The notes: generated from the letters alone by a model not told the origin. A DNA stretch of 64,000 bases from Actinomycetes bacterium (GCA_021846325.1 JAJZBX010000005.1:1-64000), one strand, 5' to 3'. Shown: positions 1 to 9,315, numbered from the stretch's first letter. Translations and numbers: made by a program.

Positions 1-394
1 GTTCGTGTCCACGCTGAAGGTGACCGGGTTGCCCGACGCGCCGCCGGTCGCGGTGACGGTGTAGGTCGAACCGACCGTGGGTGAGTTCGGCGCCGCGTTG
101 GTGAAGGTAATCGTCTGGGTGGCCAGCGCCGAGGTCACGGTCTGCTGCACCTGGGCGGCGGCGGCGTAGGCCGCCGAGCCGACCTGGTTAGCGTCGATCG
201 TGCACGTCCCCGCCGGGGCCGTCAACGTCACGACACCCGCCACGACGGTGCAGCCCGAGGTCGTCGAGTTCGTGTCCACGCTGAAGGTGACCGGGTTGCC
301 CGACGCGCCGCCGGTCGCGGTGACGGTGTAGGTCGAACCGACCGTGGGTGAGTTCGGCGCCGCGTTGGTGAAGGTAATCGTCTGGGTGGCCAGC
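1..394 (-). repeat. In-frame tandem repeat, 267-bp period
   Basis: Bases 1-127 and 268-394 are identical. The period is 267 bp, or 89 codons, so the repeat stays in frame and encodes one Ig-like domain. The array continues beyond the left edge. Perfect identity suggests recent duplication or gene conversion, and it is also a place where assemblies may collapse. Confidence 0.9.
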
Positions 395-870
395 ACGGTG
401 AGGGTGAGCGTGGCCGACTGTCCACTGGAGTTGCCATCGCCGACACCCTGCCCATTGTCCTTGTCGGACCCCGAATCAGACGCAGTAATCACACACGAGC
501 CCGCCGACTGATACGTGACGACCGAGGCGCTGATCGTGCATCCGGCAGTGCCCGCGGTCACCGCGAGCGTGATCGTGGCTGTCGCGTCAGCGGTGTCGCC
601 TACTACCACCGCGTAGGTTGGCGACGTCGTGCCGTAGGCAACGGAGAGGGTGTAGACACCATTACTGCCAGCGGCACCGCCGTAAAAGACAAGGGTATTA
701 GTATTCGTGGCCGCGCTGGCCGGGCTCGCAATGAGAGCGACCGCGAAGGCTGAAGCGCCGAGTAGCACCGCGGTGATCGCGCGACCCGCACGCTGCCACT
801 TCGACGTTGGACGATCCACCGAGTCCGGACCCGTTCGAGCCCGACGAACCCCGTTCTGAAAGTTCAACAT
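1..870 (-). CDS. Secreted Ig-like repeat protein, 5' part only
   Basis: The frame is open from an ATG at 870 to the left edge, so the C-terminal part lies outside the window. The N-terminus has a basic stretch followed by a hydrophobic segment (about residues 32-54) ending in an Ala-Ser-Ala type signal peptidase site, so the protein is probably exported. The mature part is rich in Thr, Val, Ala, Gly and Asn and is built of beta-sandwich-like repeats of 89 residues containing paired Cys, as in Ig-like repeat surface proteins of actinobacteria. One whole repeat and the start of a second are visible, and their DNA is identical over 127 bp. The total number of repeats and any C-terminal anchor cannot be seen. 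An adhesin or surface-layer role is inference. Confidence 0.75.
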   Translation of the reverse strand, partial: MLNFQNGVRRARTGPDSVDRPTSKWQRAGRAITAVLLGASAFAVALIASPASAATNTNTLVFYGGAAGSNGVYTLSVAYGTTSPTYAVVVGDTADATATITLAVTAGTAGCTISASVVTYQSAGSCVITASDSGSDKDNGQGVGDGNSSGQSATLTLTVLATQTITFTNAAPNSPTVGSTYTVTATGGASGNPVTFSVDTNSTTSGCTVVAGVVTLTAPAGTCTIDANQVGSAAYAAAAQVQQTVTSALATQTITFTNAAPNSPTVGSTYTVTATGGASGNPVTFSVDTN

Positions 871-1564
871 GATCACCCGATCGCGATGGCGACGCCCTCA
901 CCGTCAGAATCAACGGCCTCAGTCGGTCCAACATTGTCTACCCAACTTCCTGATGAAGTTAGTCATCATCACGCGACGATTGCGTACGAACGCGCAGCGA
1001 AACCGTGAGCTCTCTCAGAATTCCCCGCGCCTAATCTTGTGCGTTCATTCAACGCTCAACTCGAACCCGACTATCCACGAAGGCAGTGGCGAATGGCCAA
1101 CAACGAAACCCGAAACGGTCGCATATTTCCGAGCTATGAGGGTCACGGCCAGCCCGACGACACGTACGCCAGCGCAGCCATCGGACCGCGCGTCCAACGT
1201 AGTTGCGAAGAAACCTCTCAGCAACGCCGTTGGGTTCACCGACGACGCCGACGGCAAACACACGCTGCGGCGCGACAACTGCCATTGCGCGGTCGCCGGT
1301 GCGCCTGTCCACTTCAACGCCGGATTCGTTCACGATCTCAATCGGGAACGCCCCGGCCGCCTCGCAGATTAAGCGCGAGGTGAACCGAAATGGTCACGGT
1401 CACGGCCACGTCGACGTCAAGCGCCGTCACAACGACCGCGCCATCACTCGAGGGCGGATCGCCGCTCGCCACGGCTGATGCGGCCGCCGCAGTGTTCACC
1501 CGTGTCAGCACCTACATCGCACCACTACTCGACCTCGTCGCACGTCGGAATTGTCAATGGCGCG
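871..1564. other. Long intergenic region, no convincing gene
   Basis: About 700 bp separate the divergent Ig-repeat gene (minus) and patatin gene (plus). Several overlapping frames are open on both strands but none gives a recognisable protein. A short minus-strand stretch near 1310-1360 resembles the start of YbeY for about a dozen residues and then loses similarity; it has no start codon. The region presumably carries the promoter of the Ig-repeat gene, but I cannot point to it. Confidence 0.5.
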
Positions 1565-1570
1565 TACTTT
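1565..1570 (+). promoter_or_regulatory. -10 box of the patatin gene, probable leaderless start
   Basis: TACTTT fits the actinobacterial TAnnnT -10 consensus and ends exactly 6 bases before the ATG at 1577. Transcription would start at or next to the start codon, which agrees with the lack of a Shine-Dalgarno sequence. Confidence 0.5.
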
Positions 1571-1576
1571 GTTGAT

Positions 1577-2824
1577 ATGCAACTCTTCCACCCGCTCGAC
1601 GACGGCGCGGTTAATTCACGACACGCGATCAATGCTGATTCGATAACACTCTCAAAGAATCCGCGTGGCTACGAACGCGAGGACGCACTCCAGCAAGAGT
1701 TCGATGCCGCGGCGGCGACACTGCGCGACCTCGACGGTTGGTCCAATCCGGCTCACGACGGACAACGAGAGCTGCGCGCCGACCTCGCCCTCGAAGGTGG
1801 TGGCGTTAAAGGCATTGCTCACGTTGGTGCGGTCCTGGTTCTCGATGAAGCGGGCTATCGGTTTCATCGCGTGGCCGGAACCAGTGCCGGCGCCATCACC
1901 GCGAGCATCATTGCCGCGATCGTCCAGTCGGGTGCCAGCATGTCAACCCTGCGAACTTCACTTCGCTCGATCAACTTTCGCCGGTTCATGCCCGAAGGCA
2001 AACTCCACGAGTTGGTCCACCGCGACGCCGGCCACATGGCGAAACTGGTCGCCGACGCCGCCATTCTCACGAGTCGAGAGGGTCTGTACTCCACCGAATA
2101 CCTAGAGGAGTGGTTGCGACCAATTCTGCATGATCAGCTCGGGATCAAGACGTTCGCTGACTTACGACTTCCCAATGGCGACGTGGATCCTCGCGCAGTG
2201 CCCGCACAGCAGTATCGCCTTGTCGTCTACACCTCGGACCTGACGAGATCGCGCCTGACCCGGCTGCCGTGGGACTACCCTTCCTACGGCGTGGATCCCG
2301 ACCTCCAAGATCCCGTGACGGCCGTTCGAGCTTCGATGTCGGTGCCCTTCTATTTCGCACCCGTTCGTTTCGAGGCGCGCGAAACGTCGGTGGAAGTACC
2401 GGGGTCCGCCGGCGGCTCATCGGTGGTGCGCCTTCCCGGCGGCCCCCACACGTGGGTCGACGGCGCGCTGCTAGCCAAGTTTCCAATTCACACGTTCGAT
2501 AGCGTCGAGTCGGGAACGCCTCAGTGGCCGACCATTGGCATCAAGCTGTCTCAGTTGCGCCCTGATGTGCCCACGGGCAACTCTCGCGAATCGGCGCTCA
2601 CGATCGCGGTGCGGTGCCTGAGGACCATGATGAACGAGTGGGACGCGAACGCTCCCCATGAGAGCACCGCCATGCGCACCGTTTTCGTGAACAACAACGG
2701 GATCGGCACGATGGACTTTGACCTGTCAGAACAGGACCAAGACGGGCTGTTCTTGAATGGCGTGGAAGCTGCCACGCGGTTCGTCATCAACGCCGCTCGA
2801 CAGGGTGGCGTACCGCGCCGGTGA
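1577..2824 (+). CDS. Patatin-like phospholipase family protein
   Basis: The predicted protein has 415 residues. It carries the patatin signature in order: a glycine-rich oxyanion loop (EGGGVKG, about residues 73-79), the nucleophile elbow GTSAG with Ser about 103, and a later Asp-Gly-Ala motif in the second half that supplies the catalytic Asp. These give the Ser-Asp dyad of patatin acyl hydrolases, which cleave acyl chains from phospholipids or other lipids. No signal peptide is evident, so a cytoplasmic or membrane-surface location is likely. An in-frame start exists upstream at 1478, but ATG 1577 is preferred because a -10 box lies 6 bases before it. The neighbours do not suggest a substrate. 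It could be a housekeeping lipase or a delivered effector; nothing here indicates a secretion system. Confidence 0.85.
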   Translation: MQLFHPLDDGAVNSRHAINADSITLSKNPRGYEREDALQQEFDAAAATLRDLDGWSNPAHDGQRELRADLALEGGGVKGIAHVGAVLVLDEAGYRFHRVAGTSAGAITASIIAAIVQSGASMSTLRTSLRSINFRRFMPEGKLHELVHRDAGHMAKLVADAAILTSREGLYSTEYLEEWLRPILHDQLGIKTFADLRLPNGDVDPRAVPAQQYRLVVYTSDLTRSRLTRLPWDYPSYGVDPDLQDPVTAVRASMSVPFYFAPVRFEARETSVEVPGSAGGSSVVRLPGGPHTWVDGALLAKFPIHTFDSVESGTPQWPTIGIKLSQLRPDVPTGNSRESALTIAVRCLRTMMNEWDANAPHESTAMRTVFVNNNGIGTMDFDLSEQDQDGLFLNGVEAATRFVINAARQGGVPRR

Positions 2825-3310
2825 GGCCAACCTGGCCCGGCGCCTCGATCACGCCGACTCGCCGTTCGCTAGCTACGCTCATCACCGGCAACGATCGCCC
2901 GCGCGTTCGATGAGCGGCGGGACCCTCGCGACGGTCTCGTCGGTTAGTGCAAACTCCCCGCGGGGCCGCGCTGGTGGCAACCCCTGGCGTGTCGGGGCAT
3001 CGTGGGTCGCCCCGGGGTGATGTTTGGGAGTCGCGTGTCAGCTGACTCGCCTGGAGAAGTTCAGCATCGATCAAGAACATCGACGCGAAGCCTTCGGTTG
3101 GTAGTAGAGCGGGCGGTGCCTTGGTGCGTGACGCCGTCGGGTTCGACCCGCGATCGGTGGGCGAGCGCTACGTGTCAATGAGAACGTGGGCAGCGCCCGC
3201 CGTTCGTGGCAACGACGGCGTACCCATGCGTCGACGATCACCTACGACGTGGTCGTTCGGCGGCGCGACCCGTGCGCCATTGGCAACGAGCGATGGCGTA
3301 CCGGTGAACG
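2825..3310. other. Intergenic region between convergent genes
   Basis: About 490 bp lie between the ends of the patatin and SDR genes. No convincing coding frame was found. A palindrome CCCCGCGGGG lies near 2956-2965. A 6-bp GC stem (2993-2998 with 3009-3014) is followed by no U-tract, so it is at best a weak terminator. No tRNA or mobile-element end was recognised. Confidence 0.5.
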
Positions 3311-4078
3311 TCAGATGACCGGTGAGAGTCCCCCGTCCAGGGCCACCCCGACGCCCGTTACGTAACTAGCTCGCTTGGACAAGAGGAACGCCGCGAGATC
3401 GGCAAACTCGTCGGATCGTCCCACCCGGCCGAGCGCGATGGCGTTACCGCGCACCAGCTCGTTGTAGAGCTCGTCGACGGTGGTGCCCGCCGCGCGAGCA
3501 CGGCGCACCCACTGCCCCGACTCCACCAAACCGATCAGGACCGCGTTAACGCGAATGCCACGCGAGCCAACCTCGTTGGCTAGGGCCTTGGTCAGCGCTA
3601 GTCCCGCGGCTCTCGAGGCCGCTGTGGGGGTCGACCGAGCGCCCGGCGTGCGCGCCGACACTGCCAGAACGTTCAGGATTGCCCCACCCGTTGATTCGAG
3701 ATCATCGAGCACGAGTCGTGAGAGTCCGAGTGCGCTGATCACTTTGAGTTCGTAGTCGTCACGCCATTGATCATCGGTCGACGCCGCCACCATCGACGAA
3801 GCCGCGCGGCCCGCGTTGTTGACCAGCCCGTCAATGCGTCCGAAACGGGCTCGTGCGCTCTCGACGAACACCTCAAGATCACCGGCGTTCGTGACGTCGG
3901 CCTCAACGCAGAGCGCATCGCCACCCAGCGCCGTTTGGGCCCGCTCGAGACGCCCGGAGTCACGACCACACACCGCCACCGACGCGCCCTCATCGACCAA
4001 TCGCCGAGCGAGCGCGAGGCCCAGACCATCGGTTCCACCCGTGATGAGCACTACGTGGCCGGCCAGTTCAAGGTCCAT
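3311..4078 (-). CDS. SDR-family protein with altered catalytic motif
   Basis: This 255-residue Rossmann protein has the NAD(P)-binding TGxxxGxG motif (TGGTDGLG, residues 13-20), an Asp around 61 for the adenine ring and NNAG at 87-90, all typical of classical short-chain dehydrogenases. The catalytic YxxxK is not present: the aligned stretch around 150-158 reads PTAASRAAG, so Tyr is replaced by Thr (T152) and Lys by Arg (R156). A subfamily with this replacement probably exists, so it may be a real variant, not decay. The fold is certain; the reaction is unknown and ordinary carbonyl reduction by the Tyr mechanism is doubtful. The C-terminus (VTGVGVALDGG) is normal. It ends 27 bases before the MFS gene end region and has its own promoter. 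Confidence 0.85.
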   Translation of the reverse strand: MDLELAGHVVLITGGTDGLGLALARRLVDEGASVAVCGRDSGRLERAQTALGGDALCVEADVTNAGDLEVFVESARARFGRIDGLVNNAGRAASSMVAASTDDQWRDDYELKVISALGLSRLVLDDLESTGGAILNVLAVSARTPGARSTPTAASRAAGLALTKALANEVGSRGIRVNAVLIGLVESGQWVRRARAAGTTVDELYNELVRGNAIALGRVGRSDEFADLAAFLLSKRASYVTGVGVALDGGLSPVI

Positions 4079-4084
4079 AGCCCC

Positions 4085-4090
4085 AGTGTA
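4085..4090 (-). promoter_or_regulatory. -10 box of the SDR gene, leaderless type
   Basis: On the minus strand TACACT ends 6 bases before the ATG at 4078, so the transcript probably begins at the start codon. It lies in the short gap between the SDR gene and the end of the MFS gene. Confidence 0.5.
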
Positions 4091-4105
4091 CGAAGTGACG
4101 AACGG

Positions 4106-5530
4106 CTACGTCGTGCGATCGACCGCCGTGTCCTCGAGGGAGGTCTGCGAGGGCTCGGGCAGTATCGCCGTGGTGGCCAGTCCAACGAGCGCGGCCCCAC
4201 TCGCGACCACGAGCATGCCCCGTAACCCGATCGACGTCTGCAGGTGAGGAATCACGAAGACGCCCACGAAGGCACCGAGCTTGCCAAAGCCAGCCGCGAG
4301 ACCGTGACCCGTCGTACGCATCTCTACGGGATATACCTCCGAAGGCAGGACGAACGTCGTCGTATTCGGTCCGAACTCGGTGAAGAAGTAACTGATCCCG
4401 AAGATCACGATGAAGGGCGCCACCATCGTCGTGAATCGAGGCACCGCAGCGAGCAAGAGGAAGCACCCGGCCATCACCGAGAAGCCGATCGTTTGCAGCT
4501 TGCGGTGCCCGATGCGATCAATGCGGGTCACGGCGAAGTAGTAGCCGGGCAGCGCGAAAACGATGAACATTGCCAACGACAACAACAGCTTCACCTTCAC
4601 GGTCGCGTTTGGCGAAACCTCCATCAAAATGCTCGGCAACGACAAGGTGTTGCCGTAGTAGGCGTAGTCGAGCAAGAACCAACTACCGGCGGTCCCCAAA
4701 ATCAGCAGGAGCATGCGCGGATTCGTGAGAAACTGGCGCGGGCTCATCAGCGAAGACTTCGCGACGGGGGCCACAGGAGCGTCGATGACGCCTCCCGAAA
4801 AGCTGCGCAGTTCGGCTGCGGCTCGTTCGCTCTCTCGGCGAACGTGCGCCTGGAAGCGCGGCGACTCGGGCATGCGCGAGCGCAGGTAGATCACGGCCGC
4901 CGCCGGGATCGCGCCGAGACCCAGCAACAGTCGCCACGTCAGGTTCTCGGACAGGCCCGACGAAAGTAGACCCAGACCCACGAGCGGTCCAACGATCAGT
5001 CCGATCGCCTGCATCGAAAAGACGAGTCCGACCAGCCTTCCCCGTTGGGCTCGGTTCGCGTACTCGCTCATGAGCACCGCCGACACGGGGTAGTCACCGC
5101 CAATACCCAGACCAAGTAAGAAGCGAGCCCCGATAAGGACGATCACGTTTGGCGCGAAGGCGGACACCACCGCGCCGACAATCATGATCAGCGCGACCAT
5201 GGTGTACACGGACTTGCGACCGATGACGTCGGCGATGCGGCCGAAAATCATTGCGCCGACGAAGGCACCGAGGACGGCCGCTCCCGAGACCCAGCTGGTT
5301 TCGGTCGTCGAGAGCGACCACTGGGTCTGCACGATCGACGCGACGGTCCCGATCACGAACAAGTCGTACGCATCGGTGAAGAAACCCATCCCCGATATCA
5401 AGACGGCCCGGTGGTGAAAGCGACTGGTCGGGGCGTCGTCGAGCAGTTGGCTGACGGTCAGCGCCACTGGCGTTGCGAAGGGAACCTCACTACTCGCGTC
5501 ACCGCTCAGCACTGCTTCGCTTTCGGTCAC
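4106..5530 (-). CDS. MFS transporter, phosphate:H+ symporter type
   Basis: The protein has 474 residues, about 12 membrane spans and the major facilitator loop motif GRIADVIGRK between spans 2 and 3. The stretch GIGGDYPVSAVLMSEYANR after span 4 is characteristic of the phosphate:H+ symporter group (Pho84/Pht1-like, TC 2.A.1.9) and of related sugar/metabolite MFS proteins. A second copy of the loop motif (RIDRIGHRK) follows span 8. Import of phosphate or an organic acid by proton symport is the likely role; the substrate is inferred from one motif. The start is GTG at 5530, which overlaps an upstream TGA as GTGA, suggesting that it once was, or still is, translated after another frame. Confidence 0.8.
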   Translation of the reverse strand: MTESEAVLSGDASSEVPFATPVALTVSQLLDDAPTSRFHHRAVLISGMGFFTDAYDLFVIGTVASIVQTQWSLSTTETSWVSGAAVLGAFVGAMIFGRIADVIGRKSVYTMVALIMIVGAVVSAFAPNVIVLIGARFLLGLGIGGDYPVSAVLMSEYANRAQRGRLVGLVFSMQAIGLIVGPLVGLGLLSSGLSENLTWRLLLGLGAIPAAAVIYLRSRMPESPRFQAHVRRESERAAAELRSFSGGVIDAPVAPVAKSSLMSPRQFLTNPRMLLLILGTAGSWFLLDYAYYGNTLSLPSILMEVSPNATVKVKLLLSLAMFIVFALPGYYFAVTRIDRIGHRKLQTIGFSVMAGCFLLLAAVPRFTTMVAPFIVIFGISYFFTEFGPNTTTFVLPSEVYPVEMRTTGHGLAAGFGKLGAFVGVFVIPHLQTSIGLRGMLVVASGAALVGLATTAILPEPSQTSLEDTAVDRTT

Positions 5531-5970
5531 CGTTGGACCAACCCTTCGCCGTAGATGCGCTTCCCGAGTGTCTCGCCGTTACGTGACCACTCAATGTGCC
5601 CCGCGTAATGCTGCGGTAACCCCAAGATGAATTTTTGGTTATCCACGCCGAGCGCCGACTTCGCACCCCACCGATCTCGTCGGGCCCCCGCGCCACGATT
5701 CGGTTGCTGCTCAGTCGCTCTAGCGACTAACCGCCACGGCGACACTGGCGCCGTCGTACGCCCATTGCGTTACGCACCGCAACCTCGGCGCACGGAGCAC
5801 CGATCCAGCCGAAATCGAGGCGCGTCCTGATCACGCCGAACCCGTGGCTGGTCACGTAACGCCCGAGGGGATCACCGGCGCGGACGGCGCCGTCACTGGA
5901 ATGGCGAGCGCGTTCGAGCGACGACCCGGCACCGCCAACGTAAACCGCGCCGATCGCAACGTAGCCGGGG
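5527..5970 (-). pseudogene. Possible remnant of a gene upstream of the MFS transporter
   Basis: Between the two transporter genes two minus-strand frames look protein-like but are not joined. One runs from the permease stop to a TAG at 5727-5729 without a good start codon. The other, ending in TGA at 5527-5529, finishes with a plausible protein tail of about 40 residues and overlaps the MFS start as GTGA. A frameshift around 5700-5750 would join them. I do not recognise a family. A simple untranslated spacer with chance open frames is the alternative. Confidence 0.25.
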
Positions 5971-7413
5971 CTAGAGATTGACCTCGAACTCCTCGATCAC
6001 CGCGTGACGGTCCTCGCGCGAAGGCAAGGCAAAGTACGGATTACCCTTCGCCCAATAGATCGTCATCGGAATGAGGCCCAGGGCCATCGCGCCGAGCCCG
6101 ACCCACAGGGTGGTCGCGTTCAGGTTCGGAATCGACTTGACGAACATGGCCACCATGAAGATGGCGCCGACTAGTGGCCACAGACCCATGAAGACGAAAT
6201 TCGACAGTGATCGAAACAGCTGTCGGCGGTACAAGATGACCACGGCAAAACCAGCGAGTCCGTAGTAGATGGCAATCTGCAGGCCGATGGCGTTGATGGC
6301 GTCAGAGAGAATCGAGCTGATCGAGCCGACGAACTGTGAACCGATGAAGAGACCGAGCGACAACACGGTAACGACGGCGGTCGCCACCAATGGCGTTTGA
6401 CGGTGGCGGTGCACCGTGCCGAGAATCTTCGGCAACGTGTGGTCGCGGCCCATCGCGAACATCGTGCGCGTCACCTGAATGAGTGTTGTTTCGAGCGTCG
6501 CCACGGTCGAGAGCACCACCGCGATGACGATGACCTTCCCGCCGGTGCCGTGCCAGACCGCCTGCCCGAGCACGGCGAGTACGTCCGCGGAATTGTTCTG
6601 TATCTGGCCCGGCGTCAGCACCAGGTTCGTCGCGATGGTAAAGACTTCGAAGAGCGCGAACACGACGACGACGCCGATGATGCCGCCGATGCCCGGCGTG
6701 CGTTTGGCGCCACGGGTCTCCTCGTTGAGATTCGCGGTAACGTCCCAGCCCCAGTAGTAAAAAGCCGCGATGAGCGCTCCCGCGAAAAAGCCACTGGAGC
6801 CGTGAAAGATTGACGGGGCGAACCAGTGCCACGAGAACGTCGTGACGTGATGTCCGTGAGCGATGGCGAGAATCATGAACAACAAGAGGATGACGATCTC
6901 AATCGATGACATCACCACTTGCACCGATACCGTGATGGTCACACCGGCCGCCACCGCGCCAACCATCAGCAGGAAGAAGATCGACCCGACGAGGGTCACC
7001 GCGCCAACGCTGGTCGCCGCGGAATTAGAGAACAGTCCCAGGATGTTCGCCCCGGCGGGAACCGTTGCCGCCACCATGAAGATCAGCGCCGACACTACGA
7101 GCGCCCACCCGGAGAGGTAGCCCAACGCGGGGTGCAGTGCCCGTCGGACCCACGAGTAGCTGGCGCCGGCGTTGGTCTCGTGGCGTCCGAGGTAGTTGAA
7201 CGCGAAGACAATGCCAAACATGGCGATGCCGCAGTAGAGCAGTGACGCGGCCCCGCCAAGCGCAACGGCGCCAAAGAGCGCCGCCGTTGACGCCGCGATG
7301 GAGTAGGCGGGGGCCACGCCGGCCACCGCCATGATCACCGAGTCAAAAAGGCTCAGCGCGCCAGCTCGCAATCGATGTTCTTCGGCGCCAACTAGTTCGG
7401 ATGTGTCGGTCAC
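5971..7413 (-). CDS. APC-family amino acid permease
   Basis: The product has 480 residues with about 12 hydrophobic spans. Span 1 carries the broken-helix glycine-rich pattern (VAGVAPAYSIA) of the amino acid-polyamine-organocation superfamily, and the loop around SYSWVRRALHPALGYLSGW matches the APC signature after span 2. The central NEETRGAKRTPG is the typical cytoplasmic loop preceding span 7. It should take up an amino acid or amine by proton or sodium coupling; the substrate cannot be deduced. It starts with GTG at 7413 and is divergent from the glycosyltransferase at 7577, with 163 bp between them for both promoters. It lies upstream of, and on the same strand as, the MFS gene, but 440 bp separate them. 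Confidence 0.85.
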   Translation of the reverse strand: MTDTSELVGAEEHRLRAGALSLFDSVIMAVAGVAPAYSIAASTAALFGAVALGGAASLLYCGIAMFGIVFAFNYLGRHETNAGASYSWVRRALHPALGYLSGWALVVSALIFMVAATVPAGANILGLFSNSAATSVGAVTLVGSIFFLLMVGAVAAGVTITVSVQVVMSSIEIVILLLFMILAIAHGHHVTTFSWHWFAPSIFHGSSGFFAGALIAAFYYWGWDVTANLNEETRGAKRTPGIGGIIGVVVVFALFEVFTIATNLVLTPGQIQNNSADVLAVLGQAVWHGTGGKVIVIAVVLSTVATLETTLIQVTRTMFAMGRDHTLPKILGTVHRHRQTPLVATAVVTVLSLGLFIGSQFVGSISSILSDAINAIGLQIAIYYGLAGFAVVILYRRQLFRSLSNFVFMGLWPLVGAIFMVAMFVKSIPNLNATTLWVGLGAMALGLIPMTIYWAKGNPYFALPSREDRHAVIEEFEVNL

Positions 7414-7576
7414 CGCTACCTCGATTCAGATTGGACGGAAACGCGCAATGTAACACGAGAATGACGTCGCGAGCGGCATGTTCTCCCCGGCCCAGGCGCG
7501 GAGTTCGGACCGGGGCCAGAGGGGCCAGTAGCGTAGGTCCGGCTCCTTCGACTCACGATTGGCGCTAGGGAAGAGA

Positions 7577-9286
7577 ATGTACGAGATTCGCCAACACGAC
7601 GTCGATACCGCGGCGCCCGCGATCACCGATGACGAGCTGCGACGTCGATGGGCTCAATTTCACGGCAATATTCGGATGGTGTCCGGTAATCGCTTGCGAC
7701 GCACGATCGGACGAATGCTCGGCGACGACACCCTTCGTTATCACGTTGCCCGTTTTTTTGGGCGTCCGATCCTTCGAATCATCCGGAAGATACGCGGCAC
7801 CAAAAAGCCCGAACCAACGTCGAAGGTCGAAATTGATGCCCCCGAGGAGGTCTACTTCCCGATCAACTACCGGCCCCACCTGCTCCCTCGACCCGAGCGT
7901 TCGATCGAGGCGCTGCGCTCCGAGGACGTCACCATCGTTCGCGTTGACGACGCGTCAAGTGCCGAATCGGTGATCGCGGTCTTAAACGACGCGGTCGAAT
8001 CCGCCGTAACGACCTGGATGCTGATCGCGGACGTCGCTGACGCACCGGGTGACGCCAGGTTAGCCAGCGAGGTACTCCTTACCCACGCGACCCCGAGCGA
8101 TGACGTCGTCTTTGCCGACGAATATGGCCCCACGCCGTACGCGCCAACGCTCAAGAGTCCGGCGGTGGGTCCCCACACGCTGCTCAGCTACAACGTGGTG
8201 GGACGTCCGGCCCTCATTCGCCTGGACACGATCCGCCGCATTGGTCGGTTTTCCCCCGTCGCGCGATGGGCGTACGAACACGACCTCTACCTGCGCCTCA
8301 GCGAGGCCGACGCCACGTTTCACCACGTGCCGGTCTTGCTGCTCGGTGGTCGGCGACCGTCGGCCTTCCAACGCGAGCACATCGACGATGACACCGCACG
8401 GGTCGTGGCCGCGGCGCTGAGCCGCCGAGGGTGGTCCGGCACCGTGGCCGCCGGTGCCTTTCCCGGACTCGTCACCTGGCGCATCGACGTGCCGACTCCT
8501 CCCCCGTCGATCGACATCGTCATCCCGACGCGCGACCGGGTCGATCTCGTTCGCCAGTGCATCGGGGCCATCAAGGAAAAGACGACGTATCCGAATTACG
8601 ACATCATCATCTTGGACAACGATTCGATTGACCCCGAGACCCTCGACTACTTCAAGGCCAGTCCCTATCGCGTAGTGCCGTGCCCCGGACCCTTCAACTA
8701 CGCCCATATTGTGAACCGAGGTGTGACCCATTCCAACGCGGACTTCGTCGTGACGCTCAACAACGACACCATCGTCGTGACCCCCGACTGGCTCGAACGA
8801 CTCGTTGGCCTCGCGGCACTGCCCGACGTGGGTTTTGTTGGCGCCTGCCTGCTCGACCAAGACGGTCGCCGCGAACACGAGAGCATTGTGATCTCGCCCT
8901 ATCCTCAGCACCTGCGAACTGACTCGAACTACTGGCACGCCGACTCCTTCGTCAACGCGGTCCGCGATGTCGCCGCGGTGACCGGGGCGGTGCAAATGGT
9001 AGAGCGCGCCTGGTGGAATGCCCTGGGCGGCATGGACGAGGAGTTGCGGGTGGTGATGAACGACGTTGATATCTGTTTGCGCAGCCACGTTCGAGGTCGC
9101 TACGTGCTCTACACGCCCGACGTGCAGCTCTACCATCACGTCAGCTCGTCTCGCGGGAGCCTTGATCCCCTCGAGGACCGCAATCGCTTCATTCGCCGCT
9201 GGGACATCTTCGGGACCTTCGTGGATCCGTATTTCCCCGAATCACTCCTGCTCCTCGGCGAGACGATGTACTACAAGTTTCGCTAG
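7577..9286 (+). CDS. Glycosyltransferase family 2 protein
   Basis: A 569-residue protein. The C-terminal half (from about residue 310) is a GT-A fold GT2 domain: it starts with SIDIVIPTRDRVDLVRQCI, has NND (in TLNNDTIVV) as the metal-binding DxD equivalent, and the acceptor-side motif MNDVDICLR (equivalent of the ED motif). The N-terminal 300 residues are a second, less conserved alpha/beta region seen in rhamnosyl/galactosyl transferases of the WbbL and mycobacterial GlfT kind. It probably adds a sugar to a cell-surface glycan. ATG 7577 is chosen over TTG 7559 because AGGGAAG lies just before it. It is followed by the YfhO-like membrane protein on the same strand. Confidence 0.85.
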   Translation: MYEIRQHDVDTAAPAITDDELRRRWAQFHGNIRMVSGNRLRRTIGRMLGDDTLRYHVARFFGRPILRIIRKIRGTKKPEPTSKVEIDAPEEVYFPINYRPHLLPRPERSIEALRSEDVTIVRVDDASSAESVIAVLNDAVESAVTTWMLIADVADAPGDARLASEVLLTHATPSDDVVFADEYGPTPYAPTLKSPAVGPHTLLSYNVVGRPALIRLDTIRRIGRFSPVARWAYEHDLYLRLSEADATFHHVPVLLLGGRRPSAFQREHIDDDTARVVAAALSRRGWSGTVAAGAFPGLVTWRIDVPTPPPSIDIVIPTRDRVDLVRQCIGAIKEKTTYPNYDIIILDNDSIDPETLDYFKASPYRVVPCPGPFNYAHIVNRGVTHSNADFVVTLNNDTIVVTPDWLERLVGLAALPDVGFVGACLLDQDGRREHESIVISPYPQHLRTDSNYWHADSFVNAVRDVAAVTGAVQMVERAWWNALGGMDEELRVVMNDVDICLRSHVRGRYVLYTPDVQLYHHVSSSRGSLDPLEDRNRFIRRWDIFGTFVDPYFPESLLLLGETMYYKFR

Positions 9287-9303
9287 CGCTCGGGCCTCTC
9301 TTG

Positions 9304-9309
9304 TAGCCT
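9304..9309 (+). promoter_or_regulatory. -10 box of the YfhO-like gene, leaderless type
   Basis: TAGCCT lies 6 bases before GTG 9316. This supports GTG 9316 as the start and not the adjacent GTG at 9313. Confidence 0.5.
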
Positions 9310-9315
9310 TGGGTG

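Noticed and set aside
1310..1360. Minus-strand stretch resembling the first dozen residues of YbeY
   Set aside because: The similarity is very short, has no start codon and is not followed by the conserved metal-binding region; chance or a far-decayed relic cannot be separated.
2956..3014. GC palindromes between the patatin and SDR genes as a terminator or regulatory site
   Set aside because: Stems are short, no T-run follows and high GC makes such palindromes common by chance.
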